Shown here: positions 62,867-64,000 of the stretch, one piece after another
How positions within the stretch are numbered: the first letter of the stretch is position 1
Layout of the letters: the number at the start of each line of letters is the position of its first letter
Origin: Parapedobacter tibetensis
GTDB lineage: Bacteria > Bacteroidota > Bacteroidia > Sphingobacteriales > Sphingobacteriaceae
Length of the DNA stretch: 64,000 nt
NCBI RefSeq assembly: GCF_024643205.1
Contig: NZ_JAMKQJ010000013.1
Span: 62,001-126,000, forward strand
Direction of reading: 5' to 3'
The notes under the pieces: model-generated
Told to the model about the DNA's origin: nothing
The model's input: the letters and a program-made list of their open reading frames with translations, nothing else
The model's database searches: none
Made by a program: the position numbers and the translations under genes

Positions 62867-63409
62867 ATGGAAAACATGGAAACACGAAAGGGATTGTATT
62901 ATCGGGAATCGGTGGTTTACAAGGGGAATCGCGGAAAGACCTATCCCCGTTCGGGAAAAAGAGATACTTTCTTGGCAAAAACCAATTGGTTTCCGCAAAT
63001 ATACGATCAGTTCCCGAGGGTTTACGATGAATTCCTACCGGTTTATAATCGGTTTTTCCGCACCACCATTTCGCTTTCACTAGAAATGAATTGGTTTTTG
63101 CTGCAGACCGACGCCCTATTTACATTTTCCAATCCTTTTTTGCGAATAGCTAATTATTCTTCTATTATAGTTAATCCACTTTTACCCCTTACCAACTGGG
63201 AATACCTTACGGAAAAATGGAAATCCATCGGCGCCAATCGGAAATCCATGGAAACCAAAAGATATTTCCCAAACATCAATCCTCTCCGGGTAGAAGTGGA
63301 TCGGTTTCCCCCGAAAACCGATCGGTTTTTTCGGAAAACCAAACCTGAACCGGACGGTTACCGTCCTCAACCCAAACCTAGTGATTATAATTTAGTATTA
63401 ACCTTCTAA
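62867..63409 (+). CDS. Heptad-repeat protein encoded by a 21-bp minisatellite
   Basis: From the ATG at 62867 ('MENMETRKGLYY') the frame is open for 180 codons. From residue 12 on, the sequence can be cut into heptads of type [N/D]-x-F-x-x-x-[T/Y]: NWFPQIY, DQFPRVY, DEFLPVY, NRFFRTT, NWFLLQT, DALFTFS, NPFLRIA ... DRFPPKT, DRFFRKT. There is no signal peptide, and no known family. Because the repeat unit is a multiple of three and lacks stops, the frame may be open by chance, and other frames are also partly open. Expression is thus uncertain. A downstream FN3-like gene starts 11 bp later. Confidence 0.45.
   Translation: MENMETRKGLYYRESVVYKGNRGKTYPRSGKRDTFLAKTNWFPQIYDQFPRVYDEFLPVYNRFFRTTISLSLEMNWFLLQTDALFTFSNPFLRIANYSSIIVNPLLPLTNWEYLTEKWKSIGANRKSMETKRYFPNINPLRVEVDRFPPKTDRFFRKTKPEPDGYRPQPKPSDYNLVLTF
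62900..63361. repeat. Degenerate 21-bp tandem repeat, 22 units
   Basis: Units of exactly 21 bp follow one another without indel from 62900 to 63361. Each begins with AAT or GAT (or a one-base variant) and often ends in ACC. The best conserved are 63299-63319 and 63320-63340, which contain the dyad GGTTT...AAACC (GGTTTT...AAAACC in the latter). Inner units are heavily diverged but keep phase. There are no spacers, so it is not a CRISPR array. Confidence 0.8.
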
Positions 63410-63420
63410 TTTTTTTAAAA

Positions 63421-64000
63421 ATGGCAAAAACAAAAATTGATTTCTCAAAATTCAGCAATGTAGAGCTGGATCAACAGGCGGAAAGCATCTTCGAAAAGAT
63501 GACTGACCGGGCTGACCTTTTTACAGACCCGGCCCCGGCCCTCAGTGTCATCCAAACCGGATTGGCCGACTTCCGTAACGCGATGGTCAACGCTCGATAT
63601 TACGATCGGCAGAGCATCGTGCGGCGCGACCAACTGCGTGCCGAACTGGAGTCAAACCTTCGCAGGCTGGCACTGTATGTGGATCAGGTTGCCGATGGTG
63701 ACCCGCATACCATCCTCGCTGCGGGTTATGGCCACAAGCAGACCGGCGCTACCAGTGGCGTTGCCGCGCCCAATCCGAAACCCCTCAACCTGCTTGCACA
63801 AGCAGTAGGCGTGGGCACCGGCAGGGTAAAACTGTCCGTATTACCTATCAAGACGGCCAAAATGTACCGTTTTGAATACCGTGAAGCGGGGGCGGAACAG
63901 TGGATCGACATCAGTGTAACTCGCTCAAAGGTGGAGCTTACCGGACTCGAAAGCCTCAAGCTTTACGAATACCGTGCGGCTTACCTCGGCACCAACCCAA
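63421..64000 (+). CDS. Fibronectin-III-like protein, cut by right edge
   Basis: An ATG at 63421 opens a frame that runs to the window end (193 codons). The N-terminal about 110 residues are helical ('KIDFSKFSNVELDQQAESIF', 'RRDQLRAELESNLRRLALYV'), followed by 'ILAAGYGHKQTG' and a C-terminal beta-sandwich of FN3 type ('MYRFEYREAGAEQWIDISV', 'LTGLESLKLYEYRAAYLG'). Similar short proteins occur widely in Bacteroidota without known role. No signal peptide is present. Confidence 0.7.
   Translation, partial: MAKTKIDFSKFSNVELDQQAESIFEKMTDRADLFTDPAPALSVIQTGLADFRNAMVNARYYDRQSIVRRDQLRAELESNLRRLALYVDQVADGDPHTILAAGYGHKQTGATSGVAAPNPKPLNLLAQAVGVGTGRVKLSVLPIKTAKMYRFEYREAGAEQWIDISVTRSKVELTGLESLKLYEYRAAYLGTNP

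Noticed and set aside
62900..63361. Tandem 21-bp repeats as a CRISPR array
   Set aside because: Units abut with no spacers, are diverged, and no cas gene is near.
62799..63370. Minus-strand open frames across the 21-bp repeats
   Set aside because: A stop-free unit whose length is divisible by three opens several frames at once; the plus frame is preferred because it has a good ATG, lies before the FN3-like gene and keeps the whole array in phase.

Overview
The window looks like a chromosomal segment of a Bacteroidota bacterium, probably Sphingobacteriaceae-like (family-level placement is inferred). The reasons are two SusC/SusD pairs, an ECF sigma/FecR pair driving an STN-type SusC, lipoproteins with Bacteroidota-style signals, several rhamnosidases and a TAnnTTTG-type promoter. 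No rRNA or tRNA gene was seen.

Positions 1-38 kb are a glycan-use and metabolite island that is G+C-richer than the second half. At the left edge are a GH78 alpha-L-rhamnosidase cut by the window, a divergent GH76 alpha-mannanase-like protein and a small lipoprotein. Then, on the minus strand, comes a complete ebo cluster in the order eboA-B-C-D-E-F (12758 down to 6348). A secreted GH78 rhamnosidase follows eboF by only 18 bp, so it is probably a seventh gene of that operon. Next are two polysaccharide utilisation loci, also on the minus strand. PUL-1 (24513 to 13040) is sigma, FecR, SusC, SusD, GH106 rhamnosidase and a DUF4861 lipoprotein. PUL-2 (37760 to 24606) is SusC, SusD, two surface lipoproteins, a damaged BNR/GH105 gene, a GH106-like glycosidase and an arabinose/fucose-isomerase-like protein. 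A divergent AraC regulator starts at 38180. The enzyme set points to rhamnose-containing plant or algal glycans such as rhamnogalacturonan-type pectin.

Positions 39-45.5 kb look like an insertion. A convergent araC/GH78 3' junction is present twice, as an imperfect direct repeat 6416 bp apart. Between the copies lie a DUF4143 ATPase with two palindromic operators, a lipoprotein, a sigma/beta-barrel pair, an internally deleted GlxA-type regulator, a DinB protein and two SRPBCC paralogues. The intact GH78 gene of that junction occupies 45481-48330, followed by a DUF937 protein and an AAA-ATPase/nuclease protein.

Positions 50.6-61.6 kb are A+T-rich and mosaic. Small single-gene units lie mostly on the plus strand: HxlR, an arginase-like hydrolase, a lipocalin-like protein, a double SnoaL protein, an EthD-like protein, a LOG-like protein, a membrane protein, two AraC regulators, a VOC protein and DUF1398. 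At least two integron attC-like inverted repeats separate them. The same stretch holds an IS1595-type element, a 46-residue double-glycine peptide gene and many truncated genes. One 84-bp duplication around an N is most likely an assembly artefact.

The right edge has an AraC regulator, a 22-unit degenerate 21-bp repeat read in frame as heptads, and the start of a fibronectin-III-like protein that runs off the window.
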